From positions 186,001 through 250,000 of the forward strand of contig NZ_JBDLLW010000001.1 of the NCBI RefSeq assembly GCF_043789415.1: a stretch of DNA of 64,000 nt, written 5' to 3'. Below, in pieces: positions 1 to 7,475 of this stretch. Origin of the DNA: Renibacterium sp043789415. Its GTDB lineage: Bacteria; Actinomycetota; Actinomycetes; Actinomycetales; Micrococcaceae. The translations under genes were made by a program, and so were the position numbers. The notes beneath the pieces are model-generated. The model ran no database searches, had not been told where the DNA came from, and was given only the letters and a program-made list of their open reading frames with translations. How positions within the stretch are numbered: position 1 is the first letter of the stretch; each line of letters starts with the position of its first letter.

Positions 1-354
1 GCCGATGGAGCACCGATGAGCGTGGACGAGAACTTCATCCCCGGCTACCGGGTGCCGGGGATTACCGATGGCCCGCCACCGACCTCTTTGTACAACGTAC
101 TGGGGGAGCGCTACGGACTGGTGATGGAGTGGGGCGAAGATATGATCGAAGCCGCCGCAGCGGCACCCACCATTGCCAGACTGCTCAAGGTCGAGAACGG
201 TGCCCCGCTCTTGAAGATTCAACGGCATGCCTTCGTCTCAGGCATCGTAGTGGACTATTCAGTCTCCTACTATCGGGCAGACCGCTATAAGTTATGGGTC
301 CCGCTGCAGCGACCCGGCGCTCGTGCGGCAAGGCCCTATGCCCGACGTCGTTGA
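1..354 (+). CDS. GntR/HutC-family transcriptional regulator, C-terminal UTRA domain (5' truncated by window edge)
   Basis: The frame is open from the first base, so the gene begins outside the window and only its C-terminal part is visible. The motifs SLYNVLGERYGL, a central EAAAAAP stretch, LLKVENGAPLLKIQR and VDYSVSYYRADRYKL are the signature of the UTRA ligand-binding domain of HutC-type GntR regulators, which bind small effectors such as sugars or amino acids and release DNA. The N-terminal winged helix must lie upstream. An ATG at base 16 is internal and would leave no DNA-binding domain. The tail is arginine-rich. The regulated target and the effector cannot be told from here. Confidence 0.8.
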   Translation, partial: ADGAPMSVDENFIPGYRVPGITDGPPPTSLYNVLGERYGLVMEWGEDMIEAAAAAPTIARLLKVENGAPLLKIQRHAFVSGIVVDYSVSYYRADRYKLWVPLQRPGARAARPYARRR

Positions 355-360
355 TTCAAT

Positions 361-798
361 TCAGGCTTTTCTCAGTTCTTCGGCGAACATCACCAGGATT
401 CCGCTCGGACCGCGAAGATAGGTGAGCTTGTAGATGTCGGAGTAGGTAGCCACACCTCGTAGTGGATAGCATCCATGTTTTGCAGCGATCTCAAGGGCCT
501 GATCGATATTGTCTACCGAGAACGCCACCCGGTGCATCCCAATATCATTGGGAAGAGCTGGCTTTGTCTCGATCGCTTCAGGATGGATGTACTCGAAGAG
601 TTCAAGCTGACCATGACCGTCCGGGGTTTGGAGCATCGCGATCTTGGCGTGGTTTCCATCCAGCCCGACGGCGGTGTCGGTCCACTCACCGCTCACCGTG
701 TCACGGCCAATGACAGTCAGACCGAGATCCGTGAAAAAGGCGATGGTCGCTTCGAGATCGCGAACGGCGATTCCGACATTCTCAAGTTTGATGGCCAT
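361..798 (-). CDS. VOC-family (glyoxalase/bleomycin-resistance fold) protein
   Basis: A 145-residue protein with two beta-alpha-beta-beta-beta units. The first runs from KLENVGIAVRDLEATIAFFTDLGL to about residue 70, the second from MHRVAFSVDNIDQALEIAAKHGC to the end. The length suits a single-chain VOC metalloenzyme working as a dimer. A likely metal-ligand glutamate lies in QLELFEY (about residue 66), and the last strand GPSGILVMFAEEL carries another. This may be a methylmalonyl-CoA-epimerase-like or lactoylglutathione-lyase-like enzyme; the substrate is unknown. It lies tail to tail with the GntR gene with 6 bases between the stops. The gap of about 100 bases to the next upstream minus-strand gene shows no clear signal. 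Confidence 0.8.
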   Translation of the reverse strand: MAIKLENVGIAVRDLEATIAFFTDLGLTVIGRDTVSGEWTDTAVGLDGNHAKIAMLQTPDGHGQLELFEYIHPEAIETKPALPNDIGMHRVAFSVDNIDQALEIAAKHGCYPLRGVATYSDIYKLTYLRGPSGILVMFAEELRKA

Positions 799-896
799 AC
801 GGTGAAAGCTACCAAGACAGAGCGATTAACTCCAGTGTCTCGGCCGTCAGCCGGTGCAATAGACCTTCGTCCCGGAGCAGGATGAGAACCGGGGAG

Positions 897-1787
897 TCAG
901 GCCGAAAGAGTCGGGTAACCTCCGGCATCGAGCTCCTCGATCAGGCTGGGGTGTGTGGGCTGCCAATTGAATTTCTGCCGGGTGATTGCACTCGAGGAGG
1001 GCTGATCCACCGCAAAGATGGCACCGAGGAAGCCGAAGCTCTCTGCGGGCACGGCCTCAATGGGAACTCCGAGTTTCCGGCCGATAGCCTCAGCCATGGC
1101 GATCATGGTCACGCCCTGATCGGCCACTGCGTGCAGCACCGTACCGGGAGCGGCTTCCTCCAGGGCGAGTCGGAAGAGCCGAGCGGCGTCGAGGGTGTGC
1201 ACCGCTGGCCAGCGCTGGCTGCCGTCGCCCAGGTAACCGGAGACCCCGGTGCGCTGCGCGGCGTCAATGAGTATCGAGGCGAAGCCGTACCCTTTGCCTC
1301 GTGCGTGCACCGAACGCGGCAGCCGTACTACCGAGGAACGGACGCCCTCGGTCGCCAGTTCCAGCACGGTCCTGGCATTGCGTCCACGGCCTCCCAAAGG
1401 GCCGTCGGTGGACATCGGATCGTCTTCCGTCGATGCTCTGCCCGGCACGGCCGGAGTTCCGGAGGCGATGACCAGAGGCTTATCGGTGCCTCTGAGGGCG
1501 GCTGCGAAGGCTTCTACTGCGAGAGTCTCCTCCGCCATCGCCCGATCGAAATTCTCGAAATCATTACTGAACGCCAGATGGATCACACCATCGGACTGCT
1601 CTGCTCCGTGGCGCAGGACTTCCGGATCGCTCAGATCGCCCCGCAGCACGGCACCGCCAAGATCGGTCAGCGCCTGGGCAGAGCGATCGGAACGCGCTAA
1701 ACCAAGAACCTGATGACCTGCGGCGATCAATTCGGGGACGACGGCGGAACCGATTCCACCGGTGGCGCCTGTGACGAATACTCGCAT
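897..1787 (-). CDS. NAD(P)-dependent extended SDR oxidoreductase / epimerase-like protein
   Basis: A 296-residue extended SDR. The N-terminal nucleotide-binding motif GATGGIGSAVV starts at residue 7, followed by a helix and the acceptor region VLGLARS. The usual catalytic YxxxK is not obvious, so the exact chemistry is open; relatives are annotated as NAD-dependent epimerase/dehydratases. The start at 1787 was chosen because MRVFVTG begins there with AGGAG just upstream. A longer reading to 1859 would run through two operator palindromes. It is divergent from the TetR gene at 1885 and is very probably that repressor's main target. Confidence 0.85.
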   Translation of the reverse strand: MRVFVTGATGGIGSAVVPELIAAGHQVLGLARSDRSAQALTDLGGAVLRGDLSDPEVLRHGAEQSDGVIHLAFSNDFENFDRAMAEETLAVEAFAAALRGTDKPLVIASGTPAVPGRASTEDDPMSTDGPLGGRGRNARTVLELATEGVRSSVVRLPRSVHARGKGYGFASILIDAAQRTGVSGYLGDGSQRWPAVHTLDAARLFRLALEEAAPGTVLHAVADQGVTMIAMAEAIGRKLGVPIEAVPAESFGFLGAIFAVDQPSSSAITRQKFNWQPTHPSLIEELDAGGYPTLSA

Positions 1788-1800
1788 GATGAACTCCTGA

Positions 1801-1828
1801 TAGTGATGGGACTTGTGTCCCATCACTA
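1801..1828. promoter_or_regulatory. TetR operator 1: perfect 12-bp inverted repeat, TTGT spacer
   Basis: Both arms are perfect (TAGTGATGGGAC and its complement) around a 4-base TTGT centre. It lies 14 bases upstream of the SDR start and shares the core ATGGGAC-N4-GTCCCAT with a second copy nearby. The position between two divergent genes, one a TetR repressor, indicates an operator; that the TetR protein binds it is inferred. Confidence 0.85.
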
Positions 1829-1836
1829 TAGCACCC

Positions 1837-1858
1837 TGATGGGACACAAGTCCCATCA
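1837..1858. promoter_or_regulatory. TetR operator 2: perfect 9-bp inverted repeat, ACAA spacer
   Basis: The arms TGATGGGAC/GTCCCATCA flank ACAA, the complement of the spacer in operator 1, so the two sites face opposite ways. The centres are 33 bases apart, about three helical turns, placing both on the same DNA face. This site is about 26 bases before the TetR start and would cover its promoter. Confidence 0.85.
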
Positions 1859-1884
1859 CTGCCGATGATTGCTAGACTTGAACC

Positions 1885-2457
1885 ATGCCACGTTGGGAGC
1901 CCGATAGCCGTGAACGGCTTGTTGCCTCCGCGCTGCAGCTTTTTTCGGAGCAAGGTTATGACAACACGACGGTTGCCGAGATCGCCAAACAGGCCGGCTT
2001 GACCCGGAGCACCTTCTTCAGGCACTTTCCCGATAAGCGAGAAGTTCTGGCTGCCGGGCAAGAGACCCTCTCCAGGCTCCTTCATGAGGGCATCTCCTCA
2101 GCGCCACCGGAGAGCTCCGCACTGACCGCGGTGATCGCAGGTTTAGAACTCGCCGCGAGCAACCTGACTCCTTTCAACCGGGAACTGGGGCCGCAGCTGC
2201 ACGCTATTGTGGAGAGCAGCGTCGAACTCCGGGAGCGCTATCAGCTCAAGCAATTGGGGTTCGCCACGTCGATGAGCGAGGCCTTGCGCAAGCGAGGGGT
2301 GCGCGAGGTGGTAGCTCGGCTCGCCGCCGAAGTGGGGGTTCTCGCTTTCAACGACGCCTATGAGCGCTGGATCGAGAAGGACAACCAGCAGGAACTCAAC
2401 GAATTGCTTCGGGCTGCTGTGCAGCGACTCCGCATCGCTTTCACCGAGCTCGATTGA
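1885..2457 (+). CDS. TetR/AcrR-family transcriptional repressor
   Basis: A 190-residue one-component regulator. The first 60 residues hold the TetR helix-turn-helix (RERLVASALQLFSEQGYDNTTVAEIAKQAGLTRSTFFRHFPDKREVL); the rest is an all-helical ligand-binding and dimerisation domain without a recognisable family label. It is divergent from the SDR gene at 897-1787, and two ATGGGAC-type palindromes sit in the shared gap, implying autorepression plus control of the SDR gene. The inducer is unknown. The ATG at 1885 is the first one that leaves the promoter and operators outside the coding region. Confidence 0.92.
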   Translation: MPRWEPDSRERLVASALQLFSEQGYDNTTVAEIAKQAGLTRSTFFRHFPDKREVLAAGQETLSRLLHEGISSAPPESSALTAVIAGLELAASNLTPFNRELGPQLHAIVESSVELRERYQLKQLGFATSMSEALRKRGVREVVARLAAEVGVLAFNDAYERWIEKDNQQELNELLRAAVQRLRIAFTELD

Positions 2458-2506
2458 GACTCCAGGCTCCACGCCCTCGCGCGCAAACAAGGCTGAGGTT
2501 CAGGAT

Positions 2507-2983
2507 CTAGCCGATAGGAACACCGATCTGCCCGTTCTGCAAAGCGCTCCTCAATACAGACAGTGCATCGGCCGCAGCCGTCAACTGAGTGGCGCTGAGA
2601 ACACTGGTAATGAGTTCATGCGTTTGATCCACAAAGGTACGCTCTGCGCTATCCAGGAATTGCTGCCCCTCGGCGGTGAGTGAGAGCAATGAGGAGCGTC
2701 GGTCGTGAGGGTTCGGCAAGCGCTGCACCCATCCTCGGGCTTCTAGGCGATCAATACCTTTACTGGTGGCGCCTATCCCCACCGCAAAATAGCCCGCGAG
2801 ATCGGCGATTCGACAATCCGGGTGCCTTTGGAGATAGCGGAGGAATTCAAGCTGCGAGGTGACGACGCCGTGCAGTTCTCGGAGCCGATCGTTGAGCGCA
2901 TTGTAGAGACGGGTCTCACACCGCACCAGATCGTCGAAAAATTGCACGACGTTCTCTTCAGCTAGACTTAAACTAGATGCCAT
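2507..2983 (-). CDS. MarR-family transcriptional regulator
   Basis: A 158-residue winged-helix protein: N-terminal dimer helix (VVQFFDDLVRCETRLYNALNDRL), the DNA-binding helices in FLRYLQRHPDCRIADLAGYFAVGIGATSKGIDRLEARGWV, the wing with PHDRRSSLLSLT, and a C-terminal dimer helix. The ATG at 2983 is preferred. A further upstream start at 3049 would overlap the divergent esterase, and its extra residues do not look like a MarR N-terminus. The start codon itself lies inside the palindrome ATGCCATGGCAT, so binding there could block both transcription and translation. The probable target is the divergent esterase. Confidence 0.88.
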   Translation of the reverse strand: MASSLSLAEENVVQFFDDLVRCETRLYNALNDRLRELHGVVTSQLEFLRYLQRHPDCRIADLAGYFAVGIGATSKGIDRLEARGWVQRLPNPHDRRSSLLSLTAEGQQFLDSAERTFVDQTHELITSVLSATQLTAAADALSVLRSALQNGQIGVPIG

Positions 2984-2988
2984 GGCAT
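2977..2988. promoter_or_regulatory. Perfect palindrome overlapping the MarR start codon
   Basis: ATGCCATGGCAT is a perfect 12-base palindrome in the 41-base gap between the divergent MarR and esterase genes, with AT-rich flanks of partial symmetry. The MarR start codon is within it. Candidate MarR operator by position and symmetry. Confidence 0.6.
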
Positions 2989-3024
2989 ATACTTTAACAG
3001 AAAGACAACGTGAGGAGACCCCTG

Positions 3025-3921
3025 ATGAGCAAGCAACAAAGAGAATCACTCGACGCGATGTTACGCAGTGCCCCGCAAGGATTCAGACCGCAGCCAATGG
3101 AGGAGATGCGAAGCAGCTTCGCCGCCATGATGGCCACCATGGCAGTGCCCACTGACGTGAAGAAAACCCCGACGACGCTGGGAGATCGGGATGCGGTGCT
3201 CGTCGAGCCGGAGCAGAATGCTCGACCGGGAACCATCCTTTACTTTCACGGCGGTTCGTTCCTCCTCGGCTCTCCGGAAACCGCGATGGGACTCACCGCC
3301 AATCTGGTCACCCGAACCGGCTATCGTGCGATCTCCCTGGACTATCGGCTGGCTCCGGAACACCCCTTCCCGGCGGCCATAGAAGACGCTCTCAGCGCAT
3401 ACCGCGCGTTGCTGGAGAGCGGTATTGAGGCTTCCTCAATCGTTTTCGCCGGAGATTCAGCAGGAGGCGGCTTGTCCGTCACCACCTGTTTGGCAGCCAG
3501 GTCGGCAGGTCTGCCGATGCCAGCTGCCGTGCTGACATTCTCTGCCGGTTTAGACCACACGCGTTCGGGAGCCAGCGTGGAGACCAAAGCCGATGTGGAC
3601 CCTTTCTTCACCAAGGAGGGACTCATGTACAACGGATCGCTCTACATGGCCGGGCAAGACCCCCATCAAGAACTCCTCAGTCCGGTGACGCTTGCGGATC
3701 TGACCGGTTTCCCACCGGTCTTGATGCAAGTGGGGGGCAACGAAATGATGCTCGATGACTCGACTCGCTTTGCCGAACGAGCGCGAGACGCCGGAGTCGA
3801 CGTGATCCTCGATTTCACCGCCGGAGTGCCACATGTCTTCCAGTCCTTCGTCGGTGTTCTCGACGAATCCGATCAGGCACTGGACCGCGCCGCGCTTTTC
3901 TTGAAGCAGCGACTCGGCTGA
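3025..3921 (+). CDS. Alpha/beta hydrolase, hormone-sensitive-lipase (family IV) esterase
   Basis: A 298-residue serine hydrolase. The oxyanion motif HGGSF lies near residue 75, the nucleophile in GDSAGG near residue 150, and the catalytic Asp and His are probably in the C-terminal segment (about D247 and the H of VPHVFQSF). This layout is typical of HSL-type esterases acting on short-chain esters. No signal peptide is seen, so it is cytoplasmic. The start at 3025 has AGGAG 8 bases upstream; a GTG 15 bases earlier is possible but lacks a site. It is divergent from the MarR gene, which probably represses it. Substrate unknown. Confidence 0.9.
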   Translation: MSKQQRESLDAMLRSAPQGFRPQPMEEMRSSFAAMMATMAVPTDVKKTPTTLGDRDAVLVEPEQNARPGTILYFHGGSFLLGSPETAMGLTANLVTRTGYRAISLDYRLAPEHPFPAAIEDALSAYRALLESGIEASSIVFAGDSAGGGLSVTTCLAARSAGLPMPAAVLTFSAGLDHTRSGASVETKADVDPFFTKEGLMYNGSLYMAGQDPHQELLSPVTLADLTGFPPVLMQVGGNEMMLDDSTRFAERARDAGVDVILDFTAGVPHVFQSFVGVLDESDQALDRAALFLKQRLG

Positions 3922-3922
3922 G

Positions 3923-4292
3923 TTTCTCGGCAGGCTCGGAGCCGCGAAGGCGAGTTTAGACGCCTGCCCGAACTCGCGAATAATAGTCACCGGTGGGGTT
4001 TCTCAGAACGGGCGTACCGAGGCTGCTGTGATGCATGATTGGTTGCTGGGTCACGGCATCAAAGAGAGTCGTATCTCAATGGAAAATCAGGCTACGGGCA
4101 CTCCGATCAATGCGACTCTGTCGATGGAGATCCTCTACCGCGGCCCAAATATCAGAAGCTACACCCTGATCTCCGGCTCCTCGCATTTGCGGCGCGCAGA
4201 GATCCTGTTACATCCTCGCTTCTGATAGCAATGTCGCCACAATATGGGGCATTGAAGATTACTATCATGCCTTGAACCGGCAGAGTGCCTGA
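3923..4292 (+). pseudogene. YdcF/ElyC/SanA-type (DUF218) relic with lost N-terminus and a frameshift
   Basis: Reading from just after the esterase stop gives RIIVTGG, then NGRTEAAVMHDWLLGHGI, SRISMENQATGTPINA and SGSSHLRRAEILL, which follow the DUF218 pattern (VTGG, small-residue-EA-M, E-A-T-T-N, S-H-RA). No start codon opens this stretch and the N-terminal third is missing. After AEILL (about 4205-4210) the frame ends at 4225, but the neighbouring frame continues sensibly as ILASDSNVATIWGIEDYYHA to a stop at 4290-4292, so a one-base indel has occurred. DUF218 proteins are mostly membrane-associated and linked to envelope functions. The 5' end coincides with the esterase end, suggesting the esterase segment replaced the missing part. 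Confidence 0.75.
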
Positions 4293-4647
4293 AAGGAATT
4301 GATTAACGGGCACCAGGCCTGATCTGCTGAGTCAGAGACGAAGTAGCCGAACCCAGGAGCGCCATTTTATCGGCGTCCGTGCTAGCTGCCACGGCGTGAT
4401 ACATCACCAGCATGAGACTTTCCCGGTGAGCAGGAGCTTCTCTCGGTTCAAGAGCAACTCAATGACGGTCTGCCTTGTTCTAACCGCAAAGAGTAATCGA
4501 CGCTGATTCCCGTGAGCCGATTCAGTGCTGCATGGCCCTGCCACTCCTAGGAACACCGGGGTCTGGTGCGCAGGCATGGAGGAGCGGAGTATTGGAGGTG
4601 CGGTACTGAACATCCGCCTTGATCGTCATCGAACACCGGAGTAAAGA
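4293..4647. other. Non-coding stretch with possible gene debris
   Basis: No convincing intact gene. On the minus strand 4303-4413 reads as 36 residues beginning MLVMYHAVAASTDADKM; the frame continues upstream for about 15 codons to an in-frame stop. It is helical in character, like the end of a TetR-type regulator, but too short to name. The last bases carry the ribosome site GGAG at about 4638 for the next gene. Confidence 0.4.
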
Positions 4648-5688
4648 ATGAGCACATCCCAGCAACGCGTCCTGGTCACCGGGGGAGCCGGCTTCATCGG
4701 TATCCACTGCATTATGCAGCTTCTCCAGGAGGGCTATTTAGTGCGTACCACGGTCCGTTCCGCCGAACGCGAAGCTCAGCTGAGATCGATGCTCAGCCTT
4801 GCCGGCCAGCAGCCCGGTGACGCCCTGAGCTTTGTAGTCGCCGATCTGGAAAGCGATCTTGGCTGGTCTGAAGCTGTAGCCGATTGCGGCTTCGTACTGC
4901 ATGTTGCCTCGCCGCTGCCCCATGGAGAGCCGAAAAACGAAGACGAGGTGATCGTTCCGGCCCGTGAGGGCGCGTTGCGAGTGCTCCGAGCAGCTCGGGA
5001 CGCCGGAGTGAAGCGGGTAGTGCTCACCTCGGCTTTCCATGCGATCGGCTTTGGTTACGGCCGAACGGATCATGAATTCACCGAGGCGGATTGGAGCCGG
5101 CTCGACGGCCCGGGAATCAGCACCTACAACAAGAGCAAAACCTTGACGGAGCGGGCGGCTTGGGATTTCCTCGCCAATTCGGGTGGAGACCTGGAACTCA
5201 CCGTGTTAAATCCGGTCGCGGTCTTCGGCCCGCTCTTCAATAAGAGCACCTCGGGAGGCAATGATGTCATCCGCAGATTGCTCGTCGGGGAACTTCCGGG
5301 CTACGCAGACTTCTGGTTCCCGATCGTCGACGTACGAGACGTAGCCAAGGCCCATGTTCGGGCGATGACCAGCCCACAAGCCGCAGGTGAGCGCTTGATC
5401 ATTGGAAGTGGATCGAGTCTCAGTATGAAGCAGATCTGCCTGCTGCTCAGGGAGCACTTCGGCGCACAAGCCAGCCGGGTTCCTCACCGGTCGATTCCCA
5501 GCTTCGTGCTGCGGTTCGCGGCGATTTTCAATAAAGGGCTCCGGGAGATGACCGCGGATCTGGGGGTCATCAAGAAGATCAACGTCGAAAAGGCTCGGCG
5601 CATCCTCGGTCCCGCGGCCTACACTCCCGAGGAAGCTGTGCTGGCGACGGCGGAGAGCTTATTGAAGCTGGGAGTGGTCTCTGAATAG
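4648..5688 (+). CDS. NAD(P)-dependent extended SDR, dihydroflavonol-reductase-like aldehyde reductase
   Basis: A 346-residue extended SDR. The motif VTGGAGFIGIHC (residues 9-20) binds the nucleotide; YNKSK (about residue 162) supplies the catalytic Tyr-Lys pair; NPVAVFGPL is the conserved segment after it. The whole chain resembles plant DFR-like and yeast Gre2-like reductases that reduce aldehydes or ketones with NADPH. GGAG lies 7 bases before the ATG. The gene is monocistronic: debris upstream, and a strong terminator directly downstream facing the convergent bc1 operon. The physiological substrate is unknown. Confidence 0.9.
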   Translation: MSTSQQRVLVTGGAGFIGIHCIMQLLQEGYLVRTTVRSAEREAQLRSMLSLAGQQPGDALSFVVADLESDLGWSEAVADCGFVLHVASPLPHGEPKNEDEVIVPAREGALRVLRAARDAGVKRVVLTSAFHAIGFGYGRTDHEFTEADWSRLDGPGISTYNKSKTLTERAAWDFLANSGGDLELTVLNPVAVFGPLFNKSTSGGNDVIRRLLVGELPGYADFWFPIVDVRDVAKAHVRAMTSPQAAGERLIIGSGSSLSMKQICLLLREHFGAQASRVPHRSIPSFVLRFAAIFNKGLREMTADLGVIKKINVEKARRILGPAAYTPEEAVLATAESLLKLGVVSE

Positions 5689-5706
5689 CTGAGGCCAATT
5701 CTGCAC

Positions 5707-5750
5707 AAGGAATGGGTGCTGTCTCCCTAGGGAGACAGCACCCATTCCTT
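5707..5750. terminator. Perfect 44-nt palindrome, bidirectional terminator
   Basis: Two perfect 22-base arms beginning AAGGAATGGGTGCTGTCTCC meet at CCTAGG. The forward reading is followed by T-rich bases, and the reverse reading has AAGG/CCTT ends. It lies between the stops of the convergent epimerase and qcrB genes (18 and 7 bases away), the right place for a shared terminator. Confidence 0.9.
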
Positions 5751-5757
5751 TTCTCAG

Positions 5758-7473
5758 CTAGTGAGTCAGCGACTTATCGCCGTGACCTTCGAGCGCCTCG
5801 TGATCGGCGTGCTCTTCATGAGCTGCGTGCTCCAGAGCTGCTCGGTGCTCAGCGGGGGTCGGCGGGGCAACCCGGTCTTCGAAGAAGAAGCGGGAGAGCC
5901 AGGCTCGGCGCTTTTCCTTGCGCACCACAATGCCCTTTTCGTTCGGTTGGCCAGGCAGCACACGCTTGGAGTCGAAGCTGACCAAACGGTACATCTTGTA
6001 CTTGTCGAGCTGCTCGTGCTTCTCCTTGTACTCGCCATGGGGCAGTCGGATGATCCGACCTGTTTCACGGCCGTGCAAGACGATCTCACGGTCCTTGCGC
6101 TGCAGGGCCAAGGCGATGCGCTTGGTGACCTGGAAAGCGATGATCGGGCCGATGAAGAACAGGGTACGCAACCAGTAAGTCACATCATTGAGCGAGACGT
6201 GGAAATGGGTTGCGATCAAGTCGGAGCTAGCCGCGGCCCACATCACGCAGTAGAAAGTGAATCCGGCCATGCCGATCGCGGTGCGAGTCGGGGCATTCCG
6301 TGGACGGTCCAGAACGTGGTGCTCTTTATCGTCCTTGGTGATCCAACGCTCGATCCAGGGGTAGGTGAACAAGACCGTGAAGACGATTCCAGCCGGGATC
6401 AATGCCGGCAAGAGCACGTTCAAAGTCAGAGTATTGGTACCCCAGGGGAGCGGGATGTTCCACTCGAAGGGGAAGTCCCAGAGCCAGCCAGGCATCAACC
6501 GCAATGCGCCGTCCACCCAGCCGATATACCAGTCAGGCTGGGTACCCGCGGAAACCGGTGAAGGATCATAGGGCCCGTAGTTCCAGATCGGGTTGATCGT
6601 AAAGAACGCCGCCATCAGGGCGATGATGCCGAAGACGATGAAGAAGAAGCCACCGGCCTTTGCGGCGTAAACCGGGCCCAAGGGGTAGCCCACGACATTA
6701 TTGTCGCTGCGGCCAGGGCCAGGATACTGGGTGTGCTTGTGCACCACCACCATGAAGAGGTGGATCACGATCATCAGCAGGATAATCGCCGGGATCAGCA
6801 GGATGTGCAGCACATAGAGCCTGCCGATAATGGCGCTTCCCGGGAATTCTCCGCCGAAGAGGAAGAAGGAGATATAAGAGCCGACAATCGGGATCGACTT
6901 AATCACGCCGTCGATAATCCGCAGACCGTTACCGGAGAGCAGGTCGTCGGGCAGGGAGTAACCGGTGAAACCGGCGGCCATCGAGAGAATGACCAGGGTA
7001 CCGCCCACCACCCAGTTGAGCTCGCGGGGCTTCCGGAAGGCACCGGTGAAGAATACCCGGAGCATGTGAACGGCGACTGAGGCCACGAAGAGCAGGGCCG
7101 CCCAGTGGTGCACCTGGCGGATGAACAAACCACCACGGATATCAAAGGAGATATTCAATGACGAGTTGTACGCCACCGACATTTCCAGGCCCTTCATCGG
7201 CACATAGGAACCCTGATAGTGGGTCTCTGCCATCGAAGGATCGAAGAAGAAGGTCAGGAAGGTGCCGGAGAGCAGCAGGATGATGAAGGAATACAGGGCG
7301 ACTTCACCGAACATGAAGGTCCAGTGATCGGGGAAGACCTTGCGGCCGAATTCCTTGAGGATCCCGGAGCCGCCAACCCGCTGATCGACGAAGTCAGTGA
7401 TCCTGCCGACTTTGGTCGCCGGAACGAAGGGCGCCTCAGTGGTCGCTGATTGGCTTATTGTTGCGTTACTCAT
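5758..7473 (-). CDS. qcrB: Cytochrome bc1 complex, cytochrome b subunit
   Basis: A 571-residue integral membrane subunit of the actinobacterial menaquinol:cytochrome c reductase, which forms a supercomplex with the aa3 oxidase. Two haem-b ligand pairs are visible: HHWAALLFVASVAVH (about 121-135) and LHILLIPAIILLMIVIH (about 222-236). The quinol-site motif is PDWY, the actinobacterial form of PEWY. An N-terminal soluble segment precedes the first membrane helix near residue 55, and the C-terminal tail of about 120 residues ends in a His/Glu-rich stretch (EHAAHEEHADHEALEGHGD), as is usual in this phylum. The start is 2 bases after the qcrA stop, so the two are co-translated. Confidence 0.97.
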   Translation of the reverse strand: MSNATISQSATTEAPFVPATKVGRITDFVDQRVGGSGILKEFGRKVFPDHWTFMFGEVALYSFIILLLSGTFLTFFFDPSMAETHYQGSYVPMKGLEMSVAYNSSLNISFDIRGGLFIRQVHHWAALLFVASVAVHMLRVFFTGAFRKPRELNWVVGGTLVILSMAAGFTGYSLPDDLLSGNGLRIIDGVIKSIPIVGSYISFFLFGGEFPGSAIIGRLYVLHILLIPAIILLMIVIHLFMVVVHKHTQYPGPGRSDNNVVGYPLGPVYAAKAGGFFFIVFGIIALMAAFFTINPIWNYGPYDPSPVSAGTQPDWYIGWVDGALRLMPGWLWDFPFEWNIPLPWGTNTLTLNVLLPALIPAGIVFTVLFTYPWIERWITKDDKEHHVLDRPRNAPTRTAIGMAGFTFYCVMWAAASSDLIATHFHVSLNDVTYWLRTLFFIGPIIAFQVTKRIALALQRKDREIVLHGRETGRIIRLPHGEYKEKHEQLDKYKMYRLVSFDSKRVLPGQPNEKGIVVRKEKRRAWLSRFFFEDRVAPPTPAEHRAALEHAAHEEHADHEALEGHGDKSLTH

Positions 7474-7475
7474 CT

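Noticed and set aside
4303..4413. Minus-strand 36-codon frame after the YdcF relic
   Set aside because: It looks helical, but it is too short for a call and the frame closes upstream within about 15 codons; kept only as debris.
5761..7449. Long plus-strand open frames opposite qcrB
   Set aside because: They are shadows of the strongly biased qcrB coding sequence, have no ribosome sites and show biased composition such as repeated Gln/Asp runs without family motifs.
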